From Chromobotia macracanthus (taxonomy: Eukaryota > Chordata > Actinopteri > Cypriniformes > Botiidae), in the NCBI GenBank assembly GCA_036877525.1, contig JAZGTH010000019.1:7956501-8020500 (forward strand): a stretch of DNA of 64,000 bases, in the 5' to 3' direction. A program made the translations under genes and the position numbers. The notes under the pieces are model-generated. The model was not told where the DNA came from and did not search any database. It worked only from the letters and a program-made list of their open reading frames with translations. How positions within the stretch are numbered: position 1 is the stretch's first letter; every line of letters starts with the position of its first letter. Below, in pieces: positions 1 to 12,254 of this stretch.

Positions 1-2569
1 TCAACAGCTCACACAGAAAACAAATCAACATGATGAAAAATCTAACGTAACCTGGTACCTTCAGAACACTACAAATCCACATACAGATGGTGTAGAACAA
101 TGCTACATTTAATGTATACAGCTTTAGAATGACTCTTTCATAAATACATATTCAGAGTTTTAGTCCTAAAATCAAATTAAGTTGCCAAAAAGATGTTTTT
201 TAACTGTATTATGACAAAATAATAGAATAAAAAAAATTGAAATAGACACATTTACAGCTGCTCCATGTGTTGTGATGCTACATCTCTTTTTCTTGACAGA
301 TTAAACTATAAGAATAAAGTTTGTTCATTCAAAACCATGTGTGATCCAAAGCTATTACCCCAATGAATGTGACACTGACGATTCTATTAAACAAAACGGG
401 GCACAATAATGAATGAAACATGAAGAAGTGGAGAAGATGAGAGAAAATGAATGAATTCTGTTTCTTTTCATAGACGTATATGATCTTGTTGCTATGGTGT
501 TTTCACAGATCTGTAGGTGGCAACAAAGCTCTGAGAGGGGGTGTTTCTCCATTCAGTCAGCCAATCAGACATCAGTGGGTGGGGTGTTTTTGCTGGTCTC
601 GTAAGGCAGTGAGGCCTTGTTACATTCAGTAACATGGAGCAGAAGCTATCACAGCACTGATCCCGGATCAGATCTGCACCCAAACACACAGCTGCTTACA
701 TCATCAGTCCAGGAGAGTTCTGATCCTAGATCAGTCACGTTCCCTCTAACGTGCTGCTATGTAAAAGCACACCCAGGCTTGACTGTGATTGTGTGCATTA
801 TCACGCTTGGTGTTGTGGTGTGTAAATAAATACAACACAGAATTACATCACACTCTACGAAACAAAGTGGAAGTACTACTAGAGGAGATTAGATCCTCTG
901 AGGTATCGACTAACATCTAGCTCCATAGCACCATTTCTAAGCTGGAATCAAATACAAACTACCTAAATACATATTTGTACTCTTATTTTACTTTGACCTG
1001 TGATGAATTTTGAGGTGCATTTCACTAATGACAGGTGTTATACAAATGGCTATTGCCACACAAAATATTGTAGACTCATTTCGGTTTAAGATTCTCACTT
1101 CTGTTTAAGAACAGAAGTCAGGTTTACCGTGTTGCACTGGGACACAGGGCCAAGCAACTGATCTACATAAACATCTCAGTCATTCAAAAGGATGATTTAC
1201 ATGGTTTTACAGCTCATACAAAGTATTTATGTATGGCAGAAGCTTGACATTTGTTTTTGAATCTGGTGACTTTGTCCCTCAGATGCCCACTGTAAGTGCA
1301 ACAGTGTAAACATGATTTATGTTTGTTTTTGCAAACTGAGGGCCAATCCACACTGAACCTGGAACATTCTTTTAAATTCAGCTCACTCACTGGTAATTTT
1401 CCTTTAAAGGTAGATCAACCATTCTGGTCAAAATAACTTCTAATCAAAACACTGTATTAGCCTGAAACTCAAATAGCATTAAAACACACCAGTCCTTCCA
1501 GGCAAAGCACTGCACTGACAGTATCATACTCTGGTGATATGTTTTGTTTGTTCATTTACATGTTTCAAAACTCTCTAAATGTTAATATAACATTTAGATT
1601 CATTAATATTCAGGCTTCGGCACTTCCTGTAAAAGATTTGGCGTTTCGGGTAGCATCATACTAACGTGCTAAATCGTACATATGTACAATACAGGACAGC
1701 CCTTATTTAAAATGAGCTTTCTCCACTTACACATCTAATATTCAAACTAACCAAGAGTCTGACCTTCAAAGGAAATTCATTCAACCTGTGAAGCATTTTA
1801 AACTCAAGACTACTGAAATATTAAGAATGTTCTTAATAACTCTGGTCAATGGTTGTCCAGCATTTACTATCTCTGTGAATGGTGAATCTCACAAAAACAA
1901 TCACTCTTAAACAAAACAAGGAATTATATTTTGCATTAAGTAAATGAAGTCTATTTTAGGACATTAAGATTTTTTTATGTACTGACATTTTCATGACAAT
2001 TAATCAATTTCCCCTAAAAATATCATTACCGTAATCCATACTGCCGTTTTTTAATTTTAAAAGTTAAAGTTTTCCCATTCGATTATTACAATAAAAAATA
2101 CTGTAATAGAACATAAAAACAATGTCACCACAAACTATATGGCTAATTCAGACTTCATTTTCTTCAATGCAAAACATTCTTTCGAGAGATTCACGCTGAT
2201 ATACTTTCCGTTAAAAAATTGGCGCTAAAAAAACGTGAGAATGAGTGAAAACCCCCACAAACTAAAGAGGTTTCACAACACTGCAGACAAAGACATGAGA
2301 TGATGTTACATGAGCTGTACAGACAGAGAGAAAAGTGTGTGAGTGTGTGTGTTTACAAGCATCCCTGGGTTGTACATTTGTGTAACATGGTGTTCCTCCA
2401 CTTGGCGTGGTAAGTGTTAAATTGAACTGAACGTCTTGTTAACACCTCGGTGTCTACGCTTGTGTGTGTAATTAAAGGTGCAGCTTCCACCAGAGTGAGG
2501 TGAAAACATTATAAGAGAGATAGAGAGAGAGCTGAGAGGTGCAGTAATACACCCGAGCCTGCTGTGGCC
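1..2569. other. 3' flank of mri1, no gene seen
   Basis: AT-rich sequence with no frame that looks coding. The short open frames near 355-830 have no recognisable motifs and no splice context. Since mri1 ends at 2570 on the minus strand, the right part of this stretch probably holds its 3' UTR, but I could not pick a convincing polyadenylation signal. A small (AG)n tract sits near 2516-2533. Confidence 0.5.
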
Positions 2570-5500
2570 TTACAGAGCAGTGAGTCTGCCTGTCAGAGCA
2601 GCCTGTAGTTCAGATGGCAGGAACACACCGAGCTCGGTGATGATGCCACCAGTGATCAGCTGGTGAGGAGTGACATCAAATGCTGGGTTCCACACCTCGA
2701 TACCTGCAGCCACACAGGAAGAAAAAAGAGTTGAGATTTTTGGTAAATTTCAAACAGCCTGTAATGCCACATAGACTTCTGTGGACAATCTTTTATTCTT
2801 CATTTTCATCACCATAATGTAGCAGAAATAAGTTTTCAAAATGTTTCTACCTGCAGTTTTATTCATATGCTACACTAGGTGTGTTTACATGGAAAATTGT
2901 ATTCGATTGTAATCAGTTTAAAAGTGCTGCTTCTGTCAAAAGGCAATAGAGAAGCAGTTGCTATAGTTATAAAATCTCTCACAGTAAACGGAACATAATG
3001 GATCACTAGCTCGCTTGAGCCGTACAATCACATATTTAAATGTATGCATTTGGCAGATGCCTTTATCTAAAGCGACTTACAGTACATTAAAGTTGTGATG
3101 AGCTTCCACTCACAGCGTATGATCACATTTGAGAAAACGCCCTGTACCAGTCAGGCTTCATGAAACTGACAAAACACCAACACAAAGCTTAACTTATGTA
3201 AACAATGGCAGCAAGCCTGTCACTATGTCATACCAGACCAGAGCAAAAATTAAGTTCTACCACTTTACTAGCAAGCAATTTTGCATAATGGACTCTCCTC
3301 TCATATAACAGTTAAATACTTGTGTGAAACTCTCTCATTTGAGAAGCTCTCCTGTGCTGATCTGGGATCAGTACTCCCATCTCAAATCCTGCACCCGTCC
3401 CTTGTGAGTCAGACAGGGGCGTGAGCAGTGATCAGACACAGTCTTTCCACTGAGACACCAGCCGCTATTAAACTCCAGCTTTAATTAATCTGATGCTTCT
3501 GGCTCTAGTCTCTCTCTCTCTCGCTCTGCTGTTCACACACATACAGTATCATTCCTCCCTCACTCTCATATCAGAGACGCTTAATTAAAAGAAGCAGCTC
3601 TTTGAAATCTCACTTAAACCCTGCAGTCACACACACCCCCCCCACACTCACTTACACACGCACACACACTCTTATCATCTGTTTCTCTTTCTCACTCGCT
3701 GAACATGCAAACCAGGGAAAGAAACTGATCACATGACCGCTTACCAGGTGCTGCTACAGGAACCCCGTTGATGCTGGTGAGCTCCTCAGGTGGGCGTTCC
3801 TCAATCACGATGTCACGGCCGCTCTCCAAACTCAAATCACAGGATGTGCTGGGTGCTGCCACATAAAATGGTATCCCATGATGCTTTGCAGCGATAGCCA
3901 ACTGATACGTGCCAATTTTGTTCGCCGTGTCTCCATTGGCGACTACCCTGTCTGCTCCAACAACAACAGCTGTGCACACACATCAGAGTTAACATCTAAC
4001 ATAAACACTGGGACAAATATCCAACACAAGCAAACGCATGTGACCTGTAATTCCCTTTTCCCTCATGGTGAGCGCCACCATGCTGTCTGTGATGAGGGTG
4101 GCTGGGAATCCTTCAGCCACGGCCTCGTATGCTGTCAGTCGGGCCCCCTGGTTGTAGGGCCTCGTCTCTGTGCAGTACAAACGTTTCAAACGGCCGAGTG
4201 CATGCAGCGACCGCACCACTCCTGAAACACACAAGCCACGTCAGTATATACTGCTAAACATATCAAAATCAGACATTTAAATTATCAGCCTCGGTCTGAT
4301 TTTCCTGCATTTTCCTGAAAACTACACACACTATTCCTATGCCAGGTTTTTTTTCTTTATTGCACATACAACACACAATGGTAAGGTGTTGTGGGAGGTG
4401 GGGAGGCTGTGAATGGTTATTGGTCAACGTCACTGCATTATAAACGCATATACACACATAAACTAACCGAGTGCTGTGCCGTATCCCGCTGTGGCCAGAC
4501 TCCCAGTGTTACAGTGTGTGAGGATTGTCACGGAATTTCGTGGAACTCCGGACAGGATGTGCTGAGCCCCGTAGTTGCCGATTTTTTTGTTGTCATTTAC
4601 ATCTCGCTCCAACATCTCCTCAATCCAGCCAATCACACTGCAGGAGGGGCGTGGCCAAAAGATATAAAGACAATTTAAAGGTTGAAATCAAGTACAGCAA
4701 TTAATAAAAATTTATATAAACTATCATACAAAATTTTTTTTCATGTTTCTCACAGGGTAAAATTTACCTGTAAAATACTCGGTGAAATGTTTTGCATGAA
4801 AAGTGTGTTTGTCTGTCTTTGAAATTAATGCCATTTGCTTGAATATTTTATCTAAAGCCAAAACATTTATACATTTTTAGGTGACATTGTGTGTCATTTA
4901 AGGTTATCCAGCTAGACTCATGTAAAATCATGTCTCTTTTTCACTAAGCATCTGTCATTTTCTCTCTTTTATTTCACCTGTCTCTCAGTTGTTCAGTGTT
5001 CTTCTCCATGCTTTCATTCTCTGTGAACTCCATAAGTTCACGGGCCGCTCGGCCCATATTGACTGCCGTGGGTCGTGCGGATGTCAGGTGGCACAGAGAA
5101 TCCCTGATGAAGGAAATGAGGTCATCGCCCCCGGCGCCTGCCCGCAGCTCCACTGCCAGGCTGAGACACCCCACGATGGCAATAGCAGGAGCGCCGCGCA
5201 CCTGCAGGGTCAAAGGTCACATGATAAAATCAGAACTCAGGATCTAACAATTTCTCATTATGGGTAAGTTTAATTTACCACACTTATTAATCTTACAGGT
5301 TACCTGTTTAAACAGATTTCAATTAAATTAAAGCTAAATTCTTTAGTTTTGTAGTATAAGAAAGAAACATTTGAATTCACTTCATTTAAAACATCCTTCA
5401 ACCAAAGCAACGTATAAGAAAGTAATTTAAAAAGTAATTTTACTTAAATATTTAAAGCACCTTGACAAAACAATGTAAGCATTTAAAGCCTCTGGTAATC

Positions 5501-8041
5501 AAACACTTTAATAGTGACTGAGAGACAAGCAGAAATTCATTTCAGTACTAATGGACAGCCCTGGCCATTTCATTCACAGACCTGGTCAAATAACTATGAT
5601 GTCATCCTTGCATTTAATAATAGTATGACATCATCTTAACTCAAACGTGTAACATTTACAAAATGATCTTTAATATATCTTTGTATGAAACACTGAGGTT
5701 GACATCACAGACACCGTTTTCTTCTGATGAATGAGATGGCTGTGGCTCTCTGGTGTATGTAAAGTGGTTGAGCGGGATTGTCATTTCCTGTGCATTAGTA
5801 AAGCTCTCACGACAGTGACAGCATTTGGCACAGGGCCAAGAGCTTCGAATCCCAGATTTATCAATAATTCATGCAAGATATTTGCAGTAACGCCTATTAA
5901 TGAGGCGCAGAAGACCATCACCTCAAAACATTACTCATGCAACAGATGAATGAAGACTAGAATGGCTTGAGACGCAACAATGTAAGGGTATCTTTGTGAC
6001 GTCACAAAATTTGCAAAAAATAAAGGGTGTTGTGTGATCTGGCAACAATAGGACACTGGGTAAAGTTTCAATCGCATGCACTAGACCTAAGTTTTGTTTC
6101 AGTGTCCAGGGTTGAATGCAGGGGGGTTGGGCGGTGGTGGGATGGTGGTGTGGTGGCTCCCACTTCCCACCCTGCAGGCAAATGCAGTTTTAAAACAAAC
6201 ATATGGCAATCATAATCCCACGAGTCGTGACTCTCTGATCAGTAATCAGTAGCTTGTTTGAGATATGCCTCATGGAGAACAGTCAGAGGAGGAGTGAAAT
6301 AAATGCTGTTAAGACAGAACGTTCTCACTTTTCCCACTGTTTCCTGAGGTGTAATTATAATGTTACTTAAGTTTTTTGCCCAAAAATTTGAAATCGAGTA
6401 ATTTAAGCTCTTTTCCCACCCTGGTTTAGTCCTCTGATTAAAAAAATCAGATTTGTGTGTTCCCCTTTAAGAACCTTCAGGTGTAATCATCAAGATGAAC
6501 CTTCAGGTGTAATCATCAAGATGAACCTTCAGGTATAATCATCAAGATGAACCTTCAGGTGTAATCATCAAGATGAACCTTCAGGTGTAATCATCAAGAT
6601 GAACCTTCAGGTGTAATCATCAAGATGAACCTTCAGGTGTAATCATCAAGATGAACCTTCAGGTGTAATCATCAAAACGCTGTGCTGTTCATTGGTTATT
6701 ACAATCGTACTCTGAGTGTAACAAAGCCTTTAGATCCACTCACTCCTCCAGAGTATGCTCTTGGGTGATACTCTGTTGTTGCGATACTCTCTTGTGCGAG
6801 ACTCTCGTGCGAGACTCTCTTGTGCGATACACTGTTGTTGCGATACTCTGCTGTTGCGATACTCTCTTGTGCGATACTCTGCTGTTGCGATACTCTGCTG
6901 TTGCGATACTCTGCTGTTGCGATACTCTGCTGTTGCGATACTCTCTTGTGCGATACTCTGCTGTTGCGATACTCTGCTGTTGCGATACTCTCTTGTGCGA
7001 TACTCTGCTGTTGCGATACGCTCTTCAGTGTGTTGTGTGATGTTGTAGTGGATTAATCCCAAACAAACATGATGTTGCTGTGATGTTGTTCTGTCGGGGG
7101 AGGACTGTTTCCTCTACTCTGCGACTGAACAACCATGGGCGGAGCCAGCGATGTGATGATGTAAAAGTGATGTCATCTTGCTCTGAGACAGGTCACATAA
7201 ACGTCACAAATTCAGCCATTTCGCATTCATTTTTTGGAGAACAGTATATGAACGCTATAGGTGTCTAAAGATCAGGCATTTGACTGCTCATGTCACGTCA
7301 GTTTAAACCACAGTGATCAGACTCCAGCTGATGCAGCTGCTTGTGATGCATTATCAAGGTTCTCAAAACAGCTTGAGAGTTTGCTTACAGTAATTCAACT
7401 CGGTACATAATCGCTGTGCTTTTGAGCCGTTTCATGAACACTGAACTGAGAACGCTTTATTTCATGAAATGGTCGGAAACAACACACAACGTATAACAAT
7501 GTCGCTGGTTTCGTTTAAATGTGACGGTATCGTTTGTGTTTTAGATGCCGCACTGTTTTAAAAACGAAGCCTGCAGGCGCGTCGAGTGATGAGCGCGTAA
7601 TAAACGCGTCTCGAGACCGCTGCGATCATCTGCGTTGCGTCGCGTGAACGGCCCGGCGAGACGCGACGCGACGCCCAGACTCACCGGCGCAGGCGGAACG
7701 CGTCGCTGACGCGCACAGCGGTTCGGTTTACCCGACGTGCAGCATCACCGCAGCGGATCCGCGACATTCGTCACGCCGTTAACATTTTCACCTCACGCGC
7801 ACATTATGCAGATGAAAGCGGAGCGCGAACAAAAGCGCGACCTCGTCTGACACAAAGGAGTCTCCGCTCGGCCTCGCGACGCGCGCGAACAGAACCGGTT
7901 CCGTCTCACCTTCATACTCTTGATGGCCTCATATCCCTCCGGCACCGACCGGACCTCGTCGTACACGGTTTCGTGCGGCAGCAGCAGCTGGTTGAGGATC
8001 TGCAGAGACCCGGACCGGTACCGGATCGCTTCCAGCGTCAT
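2570..8041 (-). CDS. mri1: Methylthioribose-1-phosphate isomerase, 6 coding exons
   Basis: Enzyme of the methionine salvage pathway; it isomerises 5-methylthioribose-1-phosphate to methylthioribulose-1-phosphate. Exons in coding order: 8041-7910, 5201-4978, 4637-4468, 4221-4045, 3969-3745, 2703-2570. All joins are GT-AG and in phase, giving 353 residues, close to the family length. The start MTLEAIRYRSG is the family N-terminus; the open frame continues upstream only through a non-ATG codon. Motifs seen: KVRGAPAIAIVG across the exon 1/2 join, THCNTGSLATAGYGTALG with catalytic-type Cys161, and GADRVVANGDTANKIGTYQL with Asp241. The 80-residue Cys-Asp spacing matches the family. The C-terminus reads GIEVWNPAFDVTPHQLITGG and ends LTGRLTAL. 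Exon 1 lies in a CpG-rich promoter. Intron 1 (5202-7909) carries two minisatellites. Identity is secure. Confidence 0.95.
3030..3095 (-). repeat. SINE/LINE 3'-tail remnant in mri1 intron 5
   Basis: On the minus strand this reads as the widespread fish retroposon tail (a GTAAGTCGCTTTAGATAAAG-like core followed by a GGCAAATGCATA-like end). The same tail, in forward orientation, occurs at about 38205-38234. Only the tail is recognisable; no tRNA-like head was seen next to it. Confidence 0.5.
6472..6675. repeat. 26-bp minisatellite, about 8 copies, mri1 intron 1
   Basis: Head-to-tail copies of a 26-bp unit that starts AACCTTCAGG and ends ATCAAGATG. Copies are nearly identical (one copy has GTATAA for GTGTAA). 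It lies in mri1 intron 1, about 1.2 kb from exon 1. Confidence 0.9.
6765..7020. repeat. 15/16-bp minisatellite, mri1 intron 1
   Basis: Tandem copies of CTGCTGTTGCGATACT mixed with a 15-bp variant CTCTTGTGCGATACT. Because two unit lengths alternate, several frames on both strands stay open and yield low-complexity peptides; these are artefacts. It lies about 100 bp from the 26-bp minisatellite. Confidence 0.9.
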
Positions 8042-8230
8042 GACCCGTGTGAAATGAGGCTGAGGATGTTCCCGGAGCGCGGACACAGATGTGAGACCGG
8101 TTCCGTCCGGTGGATTCGGGGTGTGTTGAGCGCGACGTGGGCGTCGTTAAAGGCCTCCGCGGACGGAATGAAACGCGTGTTCGCTCCAGCAGGAAGCCCC
8201 GCCCACTCCTGTCAGTCACCCGCCAGCAGA
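7550..8230. promoter_or_regulatory. CpG-rich promoter and first exon of mri1
   Basis: CpG dinucleotides are dense here (runs such as GACGCGACGCGACGCC near 7660) while neighbouring DNA is AT-rich and CpG-poor. The block spans the mri1 start codon at 8041 and exon 1, as expected for a housekeeping CpG-island promoter. The transcription start itself was not identified. Confidence 0.7.
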
Positions 8231-8300
8231 GGCGCGCTTGACATTCAGAGTCTTTTATTAGAACTGCGGCAGAGCCAGTGAGTGTAAGAGCTGAAGAAGA

Positions 8301-9397
8301 GCAGATGTTCAGGGTCCAGACATCATCAGGGCAGATGTTCAGGGTCCAGACATCATCAGGGCAGATGTTCAGGGTCCAGACATCATCAGGGCAGATGTTC
8401 AGGGTCCAGACATCGTCGGGTCAGATGTTCAGGGTCCAGACATCATCAGGGCAGATGTTCAGGGTCCAGACATCATCAGGGCAGATGTTCAGGGTCCAGA
8501 CATCATCAGGGCAGATGTTCAGGGTCCAGACATCATCAGGGCAGATGTTCAGGGTCCAGACATCATCAGGGCAGATGTTCAGGGTCCAGACATCGTCGGG
8601 TCAGATGTTCAGGGTCCAGACATCGTCAGGGCAGATGTTCAGGGTCCAGACATCGTCGGGTCAGATGTTCAGGGTCCAGACATCATCAGGGCAGATGTTC
8701 AGGGTCCAGACATCGTCGGGTCAGATGTTCAGGGTCCAGACATCGTCGGGTCAGATGTTCAGGGTCCAGACATCGTCGGGTCAGATGTTCAGGGTCCAGA
8801 CATCGTCGGGTCAGATGTTCAGGGTCCAGACATCATCAGGTCAGATGTTCAGGGTCCAGACATCATCGGGGCAGATGTTCAGGGTCCAGACATCGTCGGG
8901 GCAGATGTTCAGGGTCCAGACATCGTCGGGTCAGATGTTCGGGGTCCAGACATCGTCGGGGCAGATGTTCGGGGTCCAGACATCGTCGGGGCAGATGTTC
9001 AGGGTCCAGACATCGTCAGGGCAGATGTTCAGGGTCCAGACATCGTCGGGTCAGATGTTCAGGGTCCAGACATCATCAGGGCAGATGTTCAGGGTCCAGA
9101 CATCATCAGGGCAGATGTTCAGGGTCCAGACATCATCAGGGCAGATGTTCAGGGTCCAGACATCGTCAGGGCAGATGTTCAGGGTCCAGACATCGTCAGG
9201 GCAGATGTTCAGGGTCCAGACATCGTCGGGTCAGATGTTCAGGGTCCAGACATCGTCAGGGCAGATGTTCAGGGTCCAGACATCGTCGGGTCAGATGTTC
9301 AGGGTCCAGACATCATCAGGGCAGATGTTCAGGGTCCAGACATCGTCGGGTCAGATGTTCAGGGTCCAGACATCATCAGGTCAGATGTTCAGGGTCC
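8301..9397. repeat. 30-bp minisatellite, about 36 copies, upstream of mri1
   Basis: Perfectly phased 30-bp units (CAGATGTTCAGGGTCCAGAC plus a 10-base tail). The tails come in two main types, ATCATCAGGG and ATCGTCGGGT, interspersed in blocks. As 30 is a multiple of 3, one plus frame stays open for about 400 codons reading GQMFRVQTSS repeatedly; it has no ATG context, splice sites or homology I recognise. The array starts about 260 bp upstream of the mri1 ATG. Confidence 0.95.
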
Positions 9398-12254
9398 GAG
9401 ATGTTTGGCAGAATATTTTCCATTCAGTGGAATGGGGACTGAGGATTTGGGTCCCTAAAATGGACAACAAAGTACCATAATGTACTGCATAAAAAGTCTT
9501 GTGTAATATATTCTGTAAAATCTTCAGAAGACATACATTAACTGTGTGTGAGAAACATCAAAACGTAAGAAGATATTCACTAAAAATCTGCAGAAGAGAA
9601 AAACATGGAACAAAACAGGACAGAATTGTAGTTTTGGATAAACTGTTTCTTTATTACATTAGACATCATTTTATCCATCACGATATACACCTTAACAAAT
9701 TAATGTAGCTTTTTGAAAAATAACCCATCATCAAAACATGAGTACATACAATAACACATTTACATTGATTGCCTTCAGTATGTTGAGGAATGGAAGAAAC
9801 AGAAAACTCATCTGTACATGCTGGAGTGAGAGAGCGAGGATAATGAAGAAGACAGACAGACACAGAGGGGGGCAAGGGTTTCAGACACTGTCCTAAAAGA
9901 AAACGGTTGAACAGAGGTTATCATGAAAACAAGGCAGCTTTATATCTGGCTTGTAAAAAGCAACCAAACATCCCCATTAAAGAGTTTATATAATGACTGA
10001 CGGTATTACGCAGACCGAAAATCTATAAATGCAGATCTGAGCTACACAAAGAGTGAATGGGAACTTTCTGTGAGTGCAGATTGTGTAGCTCTAAAGGTTA
10101 AAGTTGATGACCTACTGACTCTGAAACAGATGTCTAAAAGAAGATGAGACAGCTTCCCTTAAAAACATGCTTATCCCAGCATCTCCACATAATAGCACAC
10201 ACAAAAACCTCCTCATCTGAAATTTATGTGTGATTTCTTCATTTGCCAGATATGAAACCTCGTCCTCATCCAGACTGATTAACACACTCTCTCGTCTTAT
10301 CAAGCCACACACACACATCAACACAATGAATTTCTGAATGAATGAGTTTCTCATCCGATCTGAAATGAGTTCACACAACTGTTTTCCAGCATCTGCTGAA
10401 ACATCATCAAGGGAGTATGTTTAATGTTGATATTGGTGGGCTAGTAGGACTTTTTTGGTGTCATAACCTTATTTATTAAGGTAACATGGGTCAAAATCAA
10501 CAAATATATAATAACTAGACCCATATAATAACTAGACCCATTTTTTACTTTTTTGTGGTGGGACCTAAAATTGAACTACTGGCACAACCGATGAGCCCTT
10601 TCAGTATGTTCTGGAGAAATTCCACATTCCATTTAGTTTACAGTTTAGCTTTATGTAATAGAATACCTAAAGTGAAGTAATTCATTATTCACTTTACTAA
10701 TTCACGTAATTCATATAAGTAAAACATTATTCAGGGTTGAATAGATTAATGTCTTATTAAACAGGACCATGTCTTAAGGATTTTAGTTTGTATTGACCTA
10801 AACAATGTGTATTAACAAATTCTGTAATAAATTAAACAATGAATGATGACAAAGGAGGCAGTTTAAAAGACATTGGTGAACTCAGGACATCTCCTTAAAA
10901 GAGCTCAAAGCAGGAGTGTAAAGGAACATAAAAAAAACAATGTGTTTCTGTGATTCTGTTCTGTAAGAGTCTCATCAGAGTCTGCAATTGAATTTATTTT
11001 CTTGAGATTCTAAGATGAATCCCACAAAAAATGTAAAGGTCATATGTAAAAAAAAAAGGTGTGTGTGTGTTATATATATATATATATACACACACACACC
11101 TTTTTTTAACACATTACGTATAAAGAAACTGAAGCCTTAGAGAAGCCTTTTAGGACCATTAAGATTTCTGAACTTTTACATTTTCATGACAATTAAGCAC
11201 ATTTCCACTGTTTTCCAGTAACTATCAAATTACAATCAAATTACTACCATGATCTTTAAATGCAGTAATAACTTAATGCTTTATTTTTCTTTACAGTAAT
11301 AAGAATGTGTTTTTATTTTTTCTTTACAGTAATAAGAAACAGGGCTTAACTGTCATGAACATAATGCAAAACATCTTATTGTTCATAAAACAGGCTTAAC
11401 TTTTTGATGCAGAATGAATTGACGTGAGTTATGACCTGCACATTTCCTGTGTTTATATTCAGGTGTCTTCAGTAGTGAATGATTGTTTGTAGTGAGATCA
11501 TAGCCGTGCTGATGAGTCTGATCTCACTCTGATATTCTCCATAAACATTCAGACATCTCTCATTACAACAGAAGCAAATGTTCTAGACAGAGACAGATGC
11601 TAAAGCTGCTTCAGTGTGTGTGTCTGTGTGTTGTAGTGTTTTGTTGCCCTCGGCAGCTACATTATATCTGTTCATATTCATTAATATTCTCATGATTTAA
11701 GAGTGTGTGAGAACAATTTCCTGCAGACAGACCCGATGCGTAACATTTCTTCACTCCCTGACGCCCCGTTTTTTCCTGACTGACTCCAGCTGTGAGTGAA
11801 AGAAAGAGTCAGTGTGAGAGTGAGACACACACCTCAGGGTTTAAAGTCAGTAGTACATGACACTGACAAATCATGTGTGTAATGTGATTATTTCTGAATG
11901 ATTTTAAAATGGACTGGACGGTGGTAAGTGGGTGTTATGAGTCAGAGCTGAATGTGAGTTTGGGGGACTGTGGAGGAAAATCACCAGCACACACTTCCGA
12001 GCCCTTTTCTATTTCAAATCTACCGTCAGCATTGAACTACTGCATGAACTATTGTCAGGATTTTAGAAAGGTCATCACTGACAACTGTAGCCTTAAACAG
12101 TGATTTAATTTGCTATTTAGCTATTGTCTAGCATTATTTTCTCCACCCCCAAGGCCTAGATGACATCAGCCAAATAAGTTTGTTTTAAAGCTGCAGGAAG
12201 TCATTACATTTTGAAGAAAGATTACAAAGACACTTATTTTCCCTTGGTATACTG
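9398..12254. other. Intergenic stretch between mri1 and cc2d1a
   Basis: No supported gene. The right end probably holds the 3' UTR of cc2d1a (minus strand); AATAAA-type signals on minus occur at about 11280 and 11312. A near-perfect palindrome lies at 11046-11108. A short direct duplication (TTTCTTTACAGTAATAAGAA) occurs at about 11286 and 11330. Confidence 0.5.
11046..11108. repeat. Palindrome: A-run/GT-run/AT-run/AC-run/T-run
   Basis: The left arm is a poly-A run, then GG, then (TG)n; the centre is (TA)n; the right arm is (CA)n, then CC, then a poly-T run. The arms are complementary except that the A run is about three bases longer than the T run, so the 60-bp block can extrude as a hairpin. 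Confidence 0.8.

Noticed and set aside
7929..8281. Alternative frames in the CpG-rich first exon of mri1
   Set aside because: High GC lengthens open frames by chance; the mri1 frame alone matches a known family.
8278..9480. 400-codon plus-strand frame of GQMFRVQTSS repeats
   Set aside because: Caused by a 30-bp tandem repeat whose length is a multiple of three. There is no ATG at the frame start, no splice signals and no recognisable family.
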